Shown: positions 9,566 through 24,131 of the stretch, one piece after another | Numbering within the stretch: position 1 is the first letter of the stretch | Layout: every line of letters starts with the position of its first letter | Source: Hesseltinella vesiculosa | Taxonomy: Eukaryota; Mucoromycota; Mucoromycetes; Mucorales; Cunninghamellaceae | Length of the DNA stretch: 64,000 nt | Assembly: GCA_002104935.1 (NCBI GenBank) | Contig: MCGT01000057.1 | Span: forward strand, 1 to 64,000 | Reading direction: 5' to 3' | Program-made: the position numbers and the translations under genes | The notes under the pieces: model-generated | What the model saw: the letters and a program-made list of their open reading frames with translations, nothing else | Database searches by the model: none | What the model was told of the DNA's origin: nothing

Positions 9566-12500
9566 ATGTGTAATAGGACCGTTGGTCATCGTCATCGGCT
9601 GTTAGAGTTCCTATGGCCTTAGCTAACATGAGCTTCTCATGATGTATCTCGCTTTCTTTTCGCCCCGTCTACCCCTCGCATGTACGTGGCTCGACAATCA
9701 CGGCAAAAATAAAATAAAATAAAAATCGTCATGATATTGGGTGAATGAACAGGAAGCATGCTTGTAAGCATCCAGCAGGCCAAAAGTTCGACCAACAAAA
9801 GAACAAAAACAAGGGTCTTCAACAGCAAAAAGTCGCGAGATGCCCAAGCAATGCAGGTCCGCCAATGCGCAGAGGACAGCGTGGCATGACTGCAGCGTTG
9901 GCGATGTCCTTTGACGGGACCATGGGGAAAATATTTTAACAACGCCTGAGACGATGAACTTTCCTTTGCTTCTCCTTGCAAATCACTGGCTGGGATCCGA
10001 CTCTTCCCAGCCAGCCAAAATGCTCAAAATAGAAGTTTTTTTTTGGGGGGAGCAATGAAAACCCTAAACAGAGTTTGTGCTGTTCATGCAAACTGATCAC
10101 AAATGCACATGTTTAAATTTTTTTTTCATTGTAGAGAGGGCATTGTACTGGCTTTGAAAGATTAGTTTGTTTTTTTCTCCTTCACTTTCAATTCACGATG
10201 ACTGATGATCAGCACAATGTTTTTTTAAAAGTGAGATTCATTGTGATGTTATAGACTATTTGTGTCCAAAGACCTTCTTTACTCAGGTGATCGTGGTTGA
10301 ACAAAACAAATAATGAAATGCTCGACCAACAAAATAAATAGTGCGAGCGTACTTGATTAACATGCATAACAGCCTTTTCCTGTACATATGAAAACCAAAG
10401 CGAAAAAGTTTTTTTGCCCCATTGGTCAAGCCTGCTGATTGGCAAGCGTGAGGTTGGCTCCCAGTCTTCTGAGTATGACAATGACAATTCATGGGGTCTG
10501 CTCGAGGGGAAGTGGGCCTTTCAGAGCCTATCTTTGTGTCAAGATTCCTACGGATATCACAAGCAATGGACTGAGGATTTCTAAAGAAACCTCTTCTCAG
10601 GGTCATGCATGACCAATGACGGCAACAGATTCCCTCATTTTACCCCAATGGCAACAAAACCAACTCATCTGCTCATCCTTGCGTTTTTTTTTTCAAGGCA
10701 GTTCAGCAGAAAAGCCTAGCAATGCCCTTTTGAACTGTTCAAAAAAAAAAAACAGATCGCGCTCCCGTCAATGTGACACAAGTTCCTCCAGAAAAAAAAA
10801 ACAGAAGACTGATAAAGAGACCCTCGTCTTTTTTTTCAGTTGACATGAGAGTCCTTGACATAGTGCAAAGTCGCATGATCACATGAGACTACTTTGCTCT
10901 TCTGTTTTTGGCAAAAAGCTTTATCCAACAATGATTTTCGTTTTTTCAACCATTGCGAGCCATCGCAAAACAGACTCCGGGCTCCTTTTTTCTTCGCCTT
11001 ATTCCCTCCCCCCTCCCCCCAACATTCACATTCTCCCTGCCGATGTACAGTAAAATAAATTAGGAACTGTGTGGGGGAGGGGAACGGTCTCGAGCGATTG
11101 GGCCTGAATCTCCCCTTGTTTCTAGCAAAACGACTGCCCGACATCCTTCCAGAAAAAAAAAAAGGCATCGACAACTGTGGAAGTGTCGAGCGTTGCTAGT
11201 AAGGTCGATGGGGCATAGACCCCCTTACTTTCATTTGTTAAATTTGTGTGTTCATCCATTGCTGCGATATTCGTTTTTAACTGTCGGTATTAGGCTAACT
11301 CGATGCAGGAAAAACCATGGCTTTTGAGGAAAAGGAGGGTTTGCCATTCCATTTTTGGTACGTGGTCGGAGCTGGGTTTACAGGGCGGAACATGAAATCG
11401 TTTTGCTGCGTTGTTTTGTCGAGCTTGCCAGATGCCGGGGATGCCACCGGGTATCGGACGCATAGCCGCCGCAGACACTGATAAGGAAAAGTTTTTTTTT
11501 CATGCGGTTCCTTTCGTATTTTTTTCGTTGTCTGAGCATTTTCGAAATGGGGAGCAGCATGCTTCCTTCTGATATGGGTATCTGGGCATTTCATGGGCAA
11601 GGCCTTTTGCTCTTTTTCCTTTCGAGCCTTTCTTTGCCGCAGCGGTGCTGAAGTCTGGTCTGTCACAAACGGCGTGGAGCGGACTTTGTGATTGGCTAGG
11701 ATTGCCAGTGACCAACCCATGAATGCAAACCATCCCTTGTGCCACTTATGCAGCCGTTTAAACAAGAGACATGAGTGATATAAGAAAACGCCGGGAAGAA
11801 AAGGGAAGCTAAAGATCGGCTCCTTTTTTTTTTTTTTTTTTTTGCAGCATTTGTCATTGACACTCACTATCGCCGCAGAACCACAGCGAAAGGAAGGAGA
11901 CAGGACGAGCTTCTTGGAAACAAAGGAGTTGCTATTAACGGAGGGGAAGTGCTGGAGCGGTAGGCAATAAATGACGTAAAGTTCAACTTCAAAACGGAAG
12001 AAAAATTACCAGGCAAGTCCACTGCTACTTCTGTGATGCTAACGCAATGATTTCAAATCAGAAGGTTGTAGTAGAGAGAGCGCGAAAAATAAACTGACGC
12101 TTTGCTTCCTAGTCGCCAGGTTTCACGTGCCTAGAACTTGATAGGATTGGGCAGGATTAAACAGGAACCGGCAAAAAAAAAAAAAGGAAGCCTTCGAGAA
12201 CAGAGTAAAAATAGAGAGGCGATCAATTGGCTTGAGAATGCCCCCGAGGCTGTTTTCCCTCTCTTCCTTCTGGACTTCTGGATCAATGAGGTAAATGGTT
12301 AATGTACTTTCTGCTGAAAATGACGAGATCAATTTTTTTTTAGCGTTGTATGACAACAGGGGGTTCTCTCAATTTGCTGTGGTTGGATCAGATTTGGTTT
12401 CTTTTTGTTTGCGTCTAGCGTTTTCTGAGATTGATTGCAAAACCTCACCATGAAAAAATTGAACAAAACTCCGGAGATGGTGTCTTGTAGAAATGGTATT

Positions 12501-12913
12501 GTACTGAAGTTGAAGTCAACCAAATGCCATTATGTCATAGACGCACAGAAAAAAAAAACGAGGGGAAGCTTGCATCCCCACAACTGAGCTCATTGTCCAT
12601 GGACCCTGTACTTGTCCCCTTGCTCGACTTTCCTTTTTCTTCTTTCACGCCTTTGATGCGTCGCATGCAGATGACCAATGCAGAAAAACAATTTCCCGGT
12701 AGTCATTAAAAAAAAAGTTTTCTCGCTTAGCTCCGGTTTTTTTTTTTTTTTTGTTGCCATTTCCAGTCTTACCAGTGCCACCATGCTTTAAATGGTGAAA
12801 CCGTCTCCCCCCATTTATTCAAACTCAGGTACGGCATCAGACATTTAAAAGGCCTGACTTGCATTTTTTTCTTGATGCATTTATTTTCTTTTCTTTTTCT
12901 CTTTACGAACAAC
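9566..12913. other. 3.3-kb gene-poor interval
   Basis: No frame here shows domain-like composition or joins into a multi-exon gene by eye. Both strands hold only short, low-complexity frames. Homopolymer runs of 8-23 are frequent, the longest being T near 11824-11843. A CACGTG palindrome lies at 12123. This may include a long promoter for the sugar transporter or a non-coding RNA, but I cannot support either from sequence alone. Confidence 0.4.
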
Positions 12914-14954
12914 ATGCCTTTGAAAGGAAAGTCTTTGTTTAGAGCGTCCACTGCCCTGGCTGGTTGTGGGTTCTTGCTCTTTGGTTACGATCAAGTAAGG
13001 GCAACAATGGCTGGGCAAAAGGAAAAGCTCACGCCTTTCTTCTTTTTAAGGGTGTGATGTCTGGTGTTGTCGCCAGCAAGCTCTTTTTAAATACCATGGG
13101 TAATCCCAACAGTGCTACTGTCGGTTTGATTGTAGCCATCTATGAAATTGGTTGTATGTTTGGAGCCCTGTCCACGGGTTATATCGGTGACAAGCTCGGT
13201 AGAAGAAAGACGATTCGCTATGGCTGTTTGATCCTGATTATCGGTGCGATTCTTCAAACTGCTGCTGTCGATCTTGGTATGATGATTTTTGCTCGTATTT
13301 TGACCGGTGTTGGCAACGGTATGAACACTGCTACCATGTAAGTATAATCTCTTTGTTTTTAAGATCCCATCGCTCCAATTCCTCTTTTTTTTTTCCTGCT
13401 GCCCAGTCCTGTCTACCAAGCTGAACTGTCACCTCCCAAATCCCGTGGGGCCCACGTTGCCTTTGAAGCCTCCCTTTTGACGGTTGGTGTCGGTATTGCC
13501 TACTGGCTGGAATTCGGCCTGTACTTTGTCGACAGCGAAGTCTCCTGGCGCTTCCCTCTCGCCTTCCAAATCGTGTTTGCTATGATTTTAGGTCTCGCTT
13601 CCTTCATTCTGCCCGAAACTCCTCGTTGGCTCCAAGCCCATGGCTATGAACATGAATCCAAGACCATCATCGCTCGTCTCTGGACGGATGAGGATACCAC
13701 CCATCCCCGCTGTGTCGCCGAATGGGAAGAAATCAAAGAAGGCATTGAACTGGAACGTCGTACTGGCGTCAACACCTACAGAGAGCTCTTCTCCAAGGGT
13801 AAATTTAACAACCGTTATCGTGTCCTTCTTGGTATGTGCGGCCAATTGATTCAACAGTAAGTTTTTCATTTGAAAATCCGTCGACCTGCAGTTGCTCATA
13901 TTTTATTTTTCATTTTCGCATAGATTTGGTGGCATCAACGCTGTAAGCTTGAGAAAAAAGAATCCCCGACCGAGGCTGGGTTTTAATCATTTGGCTGTAG
14001 ATTTCTTACTATCTGACGGATGTGTTCATGAACGCTGGTATGACTCAAAGCATGGCCATGATGATGGCTGGTGTCGATTCTATCGTGTATTTTATTGGCT
14101 CTGTAACTACGATCTACACCGTTGAACGATTTGGTCGCCGATTCTTGATGTAAGGAAAACGAACGTAAAAGGAGACCGGGGTGACTTAGGTTTTTTTTTT
14201 TATTCAGGTATGCTGGCTTAATTGGTCAAATGGTGACACTGTTGATCACCGGTATTAGTCAATGGGCCTTTACCCAAGGTCACCATGGCGCTTCCGCTGG
14301 TGTGATCGTTGGTGTGTTCCTCTACAACTTTGCTTTCGGCGCCGCCTGGTTGGGTCTCGCCTGGTTGTATCCTAGTGAAATTTTCTCTACTGGCATGCGC
14401 GCCAAGGGCAACAGTATGTCCACCGCAGCAAACTGGATTGGTAACTTTGTTGTTGCTGAAATTACTCCTGTGTAAGCCCAGACCGTTATTTCTCTTGACC
14501 AGCATTGACCTGTTCTCCATTTTCTAGCTTGTTCGAATATGCTGGCTACTGGACCTTCTTGATGTACGCTATCCTCAATGCCCTTTTCTTGATCCCCATC
14601 TACTTTTGGTACCCTGAAACCAAGGGCAAGGTAAGCCACCATCCGCCTTTTTTTTTTCCAAGAGACCTAGGCCTCACTTTTTTTTTTTCCAAGTCTCTTG
14701 AAGAAATCGAAGTGATGTTTGCTGATGAAGACGTCCAAGCCGATGCCCGCTCGGTCTGCACTGGCATTGGTGGCACCTCTCTGTACGATTCCAAGCACGA
14801 TGCTGAATCCCTCCGTCAACGTCCTCCATCTCAACGCTTCCCCTCCTCTGGTGTGGTTCCCACCCTCAAGGAAAAGCCCGCCGTCGACACCGAAGCTGCC
14901 AAGATCAAGCAAGATTACAGCGAAGACGCCCCTGCTGGTCCCAATTTCAAATAA
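12914..14954 (+). CDS. MFS sugar (hexose) transporter, sugar-porter family
   Basis: Eight exons (12914-12994, 13051-13337, 13407-13856, 13924-13942, 14001-14149, 14208-14471, 14528-14630, 14694-14954) give 537 residues and about 12 membrane segments. Family signatures are GFLLFGYDQGVMSG in TM1, GDKLGRRK in loop 2-3, FILPETPRWL after TM6, QQFGGINA in TM7, ERFGRR in loop 8-9, WLGLAWLYPSEIF in TM10 and YPETKGKSLEEIEVMF after TM12. These are diagnostic of fungal hexose transporters in the plasma membrane. Exon 4 is only 19 nt and encodes the conserved FGGINA core, so its inclusion is essential. The hydrophilic tail is rich in Ser, Lys and Pro and could be a regulatory or ubiquitylation region (inference). 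Specificity cannot be read from the sequence. Confidence 0.96.
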
Positions 14955-16351
14955 GCGTTCTTTTTTATTTTGTTTGTACACCCTTCTTTACTACCCCATT
15001 ATGCTCCTCCATTTTTAGTTTGATAATCCACTGCATCTATTCTTATTAAAGTGTCTCTTAAATGACATCCCTGTTTTATTCCCGACGTTTGGCTTGTGTA
15101 TGACAGCCATGTTTTTTCATGGAATAGGGTGGTGCATAAAGGAATGGGTGCACAATTCATGGAATCAGGTGTTGTTGTCCAGCAGCCTTGCTCTGCGAAA
15201 GACTTTTTTTTTTTTACATGTTCCAGCTCAGCGGCAAATCATCCAGGATAGCGGTGGCGATGGGGACGGTTCTAGTAGCAAGGGCGCACAGCAATTTTGC
15301 TGCGAGCTGCAAGCGTAGCAGCGCGATGGCCTTAAAGTCATTCTTCCCTAGCTCGCTACCACGGTACCCAAGAGGTCCGAGCTTTCAGCCATCAACATTC
15401 TTCAACATGCCCAACCTGTGTGCCAATTTTGGGAAAAATTCATTTTCGATCGATTTTGCACTGTATTTTCACTCTGGTTTGGCATAAAATGCAAAGGGGA
15501 CCGACCCCCTTTGCTTTGCGAAAAAAAAGACGATGGCATAACACATTTTTCATCCATTGGATCAATGGAAAATTTCGTACACATCCAACGAATTGTAAAA
15601 GGAATGGATGCTGTAAATATCAGCTTGATCGGTGAAGACTGCCCAGCCAACTTGGTGACAACGAGATTTTGGGACCTTTGATCTCCCAGCTAAAAAACGA
15701 TAAAAAAAAACAAAAAAATAGCGCCTCCAGTCCACTTCATTTCAATCGCCGATGACGTCGTCCCTCCTAAAAAGAAACAGGCTGAACCGGTACGACCCCA
15801 TTGGGAAAATTGCGAGAGAGGGTCGTGGTCATGTTCAAGATCGAATGACCGACGAGACCCATTTTGTGACATCCTCCCTCATTCCTGTAGGAAAGACAGT
15901 TTTTGTTCAGATCCGCCCAGTAGAAAACCTTGGCAATGTTAATGAAGGTAGGCGTGATTTTTTTTGGGCAACTCTCATGTATCCAACTTTTTCGCTGTGT
16001 CTATGAATGATATGGCTTACAATTAACTTTTTGTAGAGAAAAAGAAATGAAATGACATGGCCATTTGACAAGCTCAACCCCAGCATGACAGGGTGGGTGA
16101 CATGGCAATGATGACCGTTGATTGGCCAGGAACGAGGATAAGCTAAAAAAGGTCGCTTTCTTTTTGTCCTCCCTCTTTTTCTGCTACTGCGTTTGTTCAA
16201 ACTTTTTTTTTCTTTTCCATTCCCATTTGCTTTAGTTTTCATCCATCTGCCGTCCAGCTCTTTTTTAACCAAAGGACAGATCGCATTTACCTATTTCCCA
16301 ATTTGATTATTCCCGTTTTTCAGCTTCCCCTCCAAAAAAAAACACGTCGCC
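14955..16351. other. Intergenic, transporter to PFK-2/FBPase-2
   Basis: 1.4 kb with only short, unconvincing frames. A pyrimidine-rich segment precedes the next start codon. No RNA gene recognised. Confidence 0.4.
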
Positions 16352-18788
<2,437 letters not shown>

Positions 18789-18883
18789 AATGAATAAAAA
18801 GTGCGGGGAAATTTTCATGTGGCACACCCTTTTTTTTCACTTTTTTCTTTTTCTTCGATACCTGGCCGTTTCCAATTGGGTTC

Positions 18884-21301
18884 ATGTCTGGGATAAATGC
18901 TTCATTCAACAAGAAGAATGCTCGATTAACACCATCAAAGTCATCAGAAGCCATTCCATCTGTCCAGCCATTGCAAGTGACCACCACAGCTCTGGCCGGC
19001 ACGGCTACAGTGCCCAGCACCAACCACAAACACCAAACTAACTTGGATATACCTCCCAAAGATCAAGAGGCATCAACGTGCAGTGCCCCGCCATCATTGT
19101 CATCTGCCAGCCGCACAAGAAAGCCAGGATCCTTCCACCGCCATCAATTCATTAAATCCCCTCTTTTCCAACAAGCAGACAAGGCTGCATGTGTATCACC
19201 GGGGTTGTCACCAATGACTCTGGCTGTCATCCCCCCTACCGTCGTTGATACATCCATCCCAAGCTTACCACCTCCTGTCCAAGACGGTCCTTCCGAAGCC
19301 ATTGCTGCCCTTCAAGATGCCGCCAATGGTAAGATCTTGTCTTCCACCTGGCTAAAGAGGTTTTTTTCTAAGCTCGATTTTTTTTTTTTTTTTTTTTTGG
19401 TCAAGCAGGTTCCGTCAAAGTCAAGTCAATATCAAATTTGCTTGGCGATGGCACCAAACCGAGCAGTGCTACCATAGACTTTCACTCGTCTGATTCTTTG
19501 ATGTTTTCGACGCAAACAGCCACCTGCAACACGATCGTTCCATCCAGCACAGCATCTGTAGCCACTGCAAGCGCCTCCTCCCTGGCCATCAGCAGCAATG
19601 CAGCCTCACAGCTCGAGCTATCCATGATCTCGGACTCGCGCATGTTTGAGTCGTCGTTTTTTAGTGCGGTCATGTTTGTCCAGTGGTCCAACGTGGTAGG
19701 CCCCAAGGTGAAGAAGGTCTGGTCGGGGGATACCCTGGACGACCAATTACTGATCACGATCGCGCGCCAGGTCCTGAACGGTGAAATGGGCCGCGCACTG
19801 GCCGACTCGATCGAGCCGAAATGGCTAGTGTTGCACCGCCAAGGACTCGTTTGCACCTCGTTTCTCTTCCAAGACCCCGTTGCCTCGTCCATGGCTGCGC
19901 TCGTCATGGTTGTGCCCGTGCGGTATCTACGCAACTTTTCCCAGTACTTCTCGATCCTGTCACATCGTGTGCCTAATGAACTTGTCGCTGTGCTTGTGCG
20001 CTTGAAGAAAGCATGCCGCCGCCTGAACGTCGTATGTCGCCCTTGGGGCTCCTGCAAATAATACAGAGCGATTTGCTCATTTTCTTTCTCTAGCCATTGT
20101 CCTCGGCTATGGACTATTTTGGCCATGCCCACCTTTACCCTTTTATTCGATCGGTCATGGACTTGGAATCTGTGTGTCTTCCATCGGATTCCATCAAGGT
20201 AAGAACGCTTTATGAACAGAGCCTGGTCTTAGCCTCAACCCTCTTCCGGCACAGATATCACATACCCTGTTTTCCCAAGATACCAAACCCCCAATAGACC
20301 GGCGCTTTATGGTCCAGTAAGTTGGTATGGGCTGGTTCAAGCTGATGTATTGATATGATTCTCTTCCTGCTGTGTGTAGAATGGTCACCGCACATTTGCA
20401 GACATATGGATCCACACTCCTGATCGGTAAAAATCTGACGTCCATGAACACTGTCATCAATACATTGGCTCTATGCCTGTCATCTGAGGAACGGTCTCGA
20501 TCAAGTCATGCACGGAAAAGCCATAAATATCTTCCCAACCTATACCTACAGGGCCTGCTTCTCCAGGTAAATGCCCCCCTTTTTTTGCCCCTCTGAACCG
20601 ACTTTTCTTCTTCTTCTTCCCTGAAACAGGACATGGAAGAATCAAAATCACGATTGGAAATGCTATTGATGAAATCGCCAGTACCGACAACTGTGGTGGA
20701 CTTGACAAAGATGCAGATCAAACAAACGTTGCTACAGCCGTCTTATCGACGCAGCGCCTACCAATGGCAAGATACCTTTTTACACCGGGCCGAAGAGGAC
20801 TTTAGCTTTTTTGTGACAAATGGCCATAAACCTCCTGCAGAGGCACCCGTCAAGTACGCAGAACAACCTCAAATGTCCCATTTTGAAGACTAACTTGTCT
20901 TTCCTAGGCGAATGTTTGCGCTTCAGCGAACCGAGCAAGAAGCACCGATGGTCCAGACCTTGATCCAAGAAGCCTTTCAGCTGCCGGACCGATGCCGGGA
21001 AGCATATGTTCGACAATGGCGCCAGGCACTTATCAAGCAGGCAGCCGCCTTGGTGAAATTTGTGCAGGATGAGTCCAGTGCGCTTCTAGCTCATGCCACC
21101 ACGGCCAATGACCACCAAACGTCAACATCGTCGTCTACCAGCAGCTCTATGACACCCTCTCTGTCCAATGACATTGTTCAGCGCATGATGGACGCCCTGG
21201 GAATCATTCACTGGGATGACTTTTTACTCATTCTTACCCAAGCCGACAAGATGCGACCAGGAATGATGGAGTTTGTGGACTCCTATTCCAAACGTCTGTG
21301 A
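18884..21301 (+). CDS. C9orf72-like DENN-domain protein
   Basis: Seven exons (18884-19328, 19409-20031, 20094-20198, 20255-20316, 20380-20566, 20630-20853, 20908-21301) give 679 residues. About 230 N-terminal residues are Ser/Thr/Pro-rich and probably disordered. After that the pattern follows C9orf72. FFSAVMFVQWSNVVGPKVKK is the longin opening and parallels the human stretch with W-D-N-I-L-G-P-R-V. It continues with VLNGEM, HLQTYGSTLLIG (human HLQTCGCSVVVG), LALCLSSEER, LYLQGLLLQD, and near the C-terminus LTQADKMRPGMMEFV (human LAEKIKPGLHSFI). In animals the family pairs with SMCR8/WDR41 and acts on small GTPases in autophagy and lysosomal signalling. That role here is inference. No partner gene is recognised in the window. 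Confidence 0.85.
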
Positions 21302-21693
21302 CCTCACTTTTAAGAAAACCACCAATGGCATCCATACCGGGCCGCCTCTCTCTCTCTCTCTATCTCTCTCTGTACACCACCCATTGTCATCCATTCCCCA
21401 CGTAGACAATAAATCTTAGTGGGGCATGCGAGCCTGTAAATTTATGCATGGAAGCGGGGGTTTTTGTTTCGGCGGGACCTGTTTTTTTATCTTCTTTCCT
21501 CTACTTTTTTTTTTTATTTTCTTTTTTTTGTTTGCTGTTGCTACTGCTGGTACTACTTTTGTTCCATCGTTACTATCTCTGTTTGCATTGCCGTTTATAG
21601 CTCTTACATTGGTAACTGTCGCAACTCGCCTTGCTTTTTTTTTTTTCATCCCCGGTCTGACCCTGCCCCTTTTTTCTCTTCACAAGATAAACC
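21302..21693. other. Intergenic with a CT microsatellite
   Basis: Contains a (TC)n tract near 21346-21371 and T-rich sequence up to the next start codon. No gene. Confidence 0.45.
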
Positions 21694-23718
21694 ATGTCGT
21701 TTTGGACGTTGTTGGTGGGTACGCCGACGTGGACAAAACATCTCAAAGTGAACAAAGACTGTGATTGGCCTGATGTCCAAGACAAGATTGAAGAAACGAC
21801 TGGCATGATACTGCCGGCGCTGTACTATTTGGATGACGAACAACAGATTCAAACCGTGAGCACAGACGCTGAACTGGCTTTACTGAAAAAACACAGTCCT
21901 TCGGTTTCGTATGGAAACCCCACCTTGCGCCTGTTTACCATGCCGGATCCTGATCGGCATGTCTATGAACCATTTGAAGAAACCTATGCTTCTGCACTGG
22001 CACAGGTGGGCAGTTTGGTCGATGCGTACAAGGATGGGATGAACCACCCACACAACAACAACGAGGTCATGCGGACCCTTCATCACGTGGTTGAATTGTT
22101 ATTCATCCACAACGCCCTGACAGTGGATCTGGATGCACTGCGCAAGGAGCTGGATTGGCTTAGCTCTATGGACAAGAAAGGCAAGCTGGGCTATGTCCAG
22201 GTCCAGCCTGTGTTACATCGCTGCTATGATGACAAACACGACCCTTCGCCATTGGAGTTTCACCAACCCTTCCCGTCCCATCCTCCGCCAGCCTTTGCTC
22301 ATCCCCAATATCATTCTCACCACCAGCGACGTGAGGACCTGGACGAGCCTTCCTCCTCCTCGGGGTCCACCGCCACGGCCTCTAATAGCAAACGTGTTGT
22401 TGACCCACATCGGCCGCCATCCACACACGACACCGAGCCGCCTTCCTACGAACAGCTTGTCTCTTCATCAATGATTGTTCCTGCACTATCGCCCCCTGGT
22501 CCTTCCAGCACCAAGGATAAGAAGAAGATGAGGAAGAAGAAAAAGTCCTCCAGTCACTATCCAATCCAGCCTGCCCAGTATGATCCCGACGCCTTGGAAT
22601 GGTGCCAATGGCCGCACCCTCCGCTCTCTTATCCTATGACGCCCTTTGATCAACCTTGTCCGTTTTTACCTCCCTCCCAAGACCCTTTTCTTGCCATGAT
22701 GTCACCTCCACCTGGATCGAGCTCATCCAGCAAGCACCCTGCGTACCCGCCTCTGCCTGACCATTCATTTTCTGCCAACATGGACACGCCTTTGGATTCG
22801 TCTTCAGCCGCTGCCATGGCAAGCCACGATCCTTTAGCAGCTGCACCGCCTCCTGTCGGCCCGTCATCTCTACCCTTGCCACCCAATCATCAGCATCAGC
22901 CATCGGCCGTCTTCATGCATCCTGCACCTTTCCCACCGGTGCCCGTGCCCATGCCGCCCATGCCCCATGGACGCGCGTCACGCTGGTGGAAGCGTCACCA
23001 CCCAAATGGCAATCTGCCCCCGCCACCTCCTCCGCCACCTCCACCTTCTGCAGCCATGATGCTTGGCACGCCCACCATGCTGTCGCCCATCCCATCCCTG
23101 TACATGCCTACGCCACCGTTTGCTTATCCGCCACCGCATTCTCATTACTATGCCAATACTGGTGATGCCCATGGCTTGCTCCGCGATCAGAATGATGCGT
23201 CGCCAGACGGCCTGGATGGTCAAGACGACCAATGGACGGATGCGCTGGATCCAAAGGATCACCTTGCGTCTACCAATCCCTATCTTCAGCCGACCATGTA
23301 TGAGGACAACGACGATCAGCTGGCGAGGAAGCACCTGCAGCATCATGATCTAATGCATGCAAGTGGCGAGTTTGCGCCATACTATCCCGAGGACGAGTTG
23401 CAGGATCAGCCATGGCGACGGAAGGACATGGCTTTGGAACACAGCCGCAGGGAAATGGAGCGACGGCATAAGCAGCCGACACCTGCGCACAGCAAAGAAA
23501 AAGGCAAACAGCCAGCCACCAGCTTGGACGATGCTGTCTTGTCACCTACCGGCATGTCCTCGACATTGTCGTCACCCGACTCTTTGAACGACCTGCTTCC
23601 TGTCAGCGCACCTTCGTCGAGACATTCATCGTTTAGCTACCTCTATGACCCGGCTCCAGCTTCTGTCCAGCCTCAACAACATCTCTCTCAACTATTCAAA
23701 CATCTCTCCACCGAGTAA
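21694..23718 (+). CDS. PB1-like domain protein with long Pro/His-rich tail
   Basis: Uninterrupted frame of 674 residues, unusual among intron-rich neighbours. Residues 1-95 resemble a PB1 fold: a basic strand pair with conserved Lys (TKHLKVNKDCDWPDVQDKI) and an OPCA-like acidic segment YYLDDEQQIQTVSTDAEL. Residues about 110-170 look helical (VMRTLHHVVELLFIHNALTV). The remainder is low-complexity, rich in Pro, His, Ser and Asp, with a basic patch KDKKKMRKKKKSSSH and a polyproline run around residue 445. PB1 domains mediate scaffold pairing in kinase and oxidase complexes, so a scaffold role is plausible. I cannot name an orthologue. The long proline tract could bind SH3 or profilin-type partners (inference). 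Confidence 0.72.
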   Translation: MSFWTLLVGTPTWTKHLKVNKDCDWPDVQDKIEETTGMILPALYYLDDEQQIQTVSTDAELALLKKHSPSVSYGNPTLRLFTMPDPDRHVYEPFEETYASALAQVGSLVDAYKDGMNHPHNNNEVMRTLHHVVELLFIHNALTVDLDALRKELDWLSSMDKKGKLGYVQVQPVLHRCYDDKHDPSPLEFHQPFPSHPPPAFAHPQYHSHHQRREDLDEPSSSSGSTATASNSKRVVDPHRPPSTHDTEPPSYEQLVSSSMIVPALSPPGPSSTKDKKKMRKKKKSSSHYPIQPAQYDPDALEWCQWPHPPLSYPMTPFDQPCPFLPPSQDPFLAMMSPPPGSSSSSKHPAYPPLPDHSFSANMDTPLDSSSAAAMASHDPLAAAPPPVGPSSLPLPPNHQHQPSAVFMHPAPFPPVPVPMPPMPHGRASRWWKRHHPNGNLPPPPPPPPPPSAAMMLGTPTMLSPIPSLYMPTPPFAYPPPHSHYYANTGDAHGLLRDQNDASPDGLDGQDDQWTDALDPKDHLASTNPYLQPTMYEDNDDQLARKHLQHHDLMHASGEFAPYYPEDELQDQPWRRKDMALEHSRREMERRHKQPTPAHSKEKGKQPATSLDDAVLSPTGMSSTLSSPDSLNDLLPVSAPSSRHSSFSYLYDPAPASVQPQQHLSQLFKHLSTE

Positions 23719-24076
23719 ACGTGTCAGCCTGGGTCCTTGCCTGCCAGTTTCTCAGGCTCAGATAATATCCATGGTTTTTATTTTTTACTTTTTTTTTTTT
23801 TTTTTTTTTTTTGGTGAGGAGATCTCTGCCATTTTGCACCGAAACCAACTTACCTTTTTTTAATTTTGCTAGATCACCAAGACTTGAATGAAGCATCCAT
23901 CATATATGAATTAAAAAAAAAAACGTAGGCCGAAAAAAAAAAAAAAAATTGACCTATTTTCACATGTGGATGGCCAATTCGCGGAGACATCGGATGAAAA
24001 GTGAAGAATCATGTGGAGATGGCCAATGACAGCTTGCGGCTGCACAACGAAAAAAAAATTATAAATGCACAAAACC

Positions 24077-24107
<31 letters not shown>

Positions 24108-24131
24108 CTGTTTATTTATTAGCCCTTGGTC
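23719..24131. other. Intergenic
   Basis: Contains T22 (about 23790) and T25 (about 24078) runs and A-rich runs. TTATAAATGCAC near 24059 could be a TATA box for the gene at 24132. Confidence 0.4.

Noticed and set aside
11295..11867. 190-residue minus-strand ORF in the 3.3-kb interval
   Set aside because: Low-complexity start (poly-Lys from poly-T), no domain, no splice continuity.
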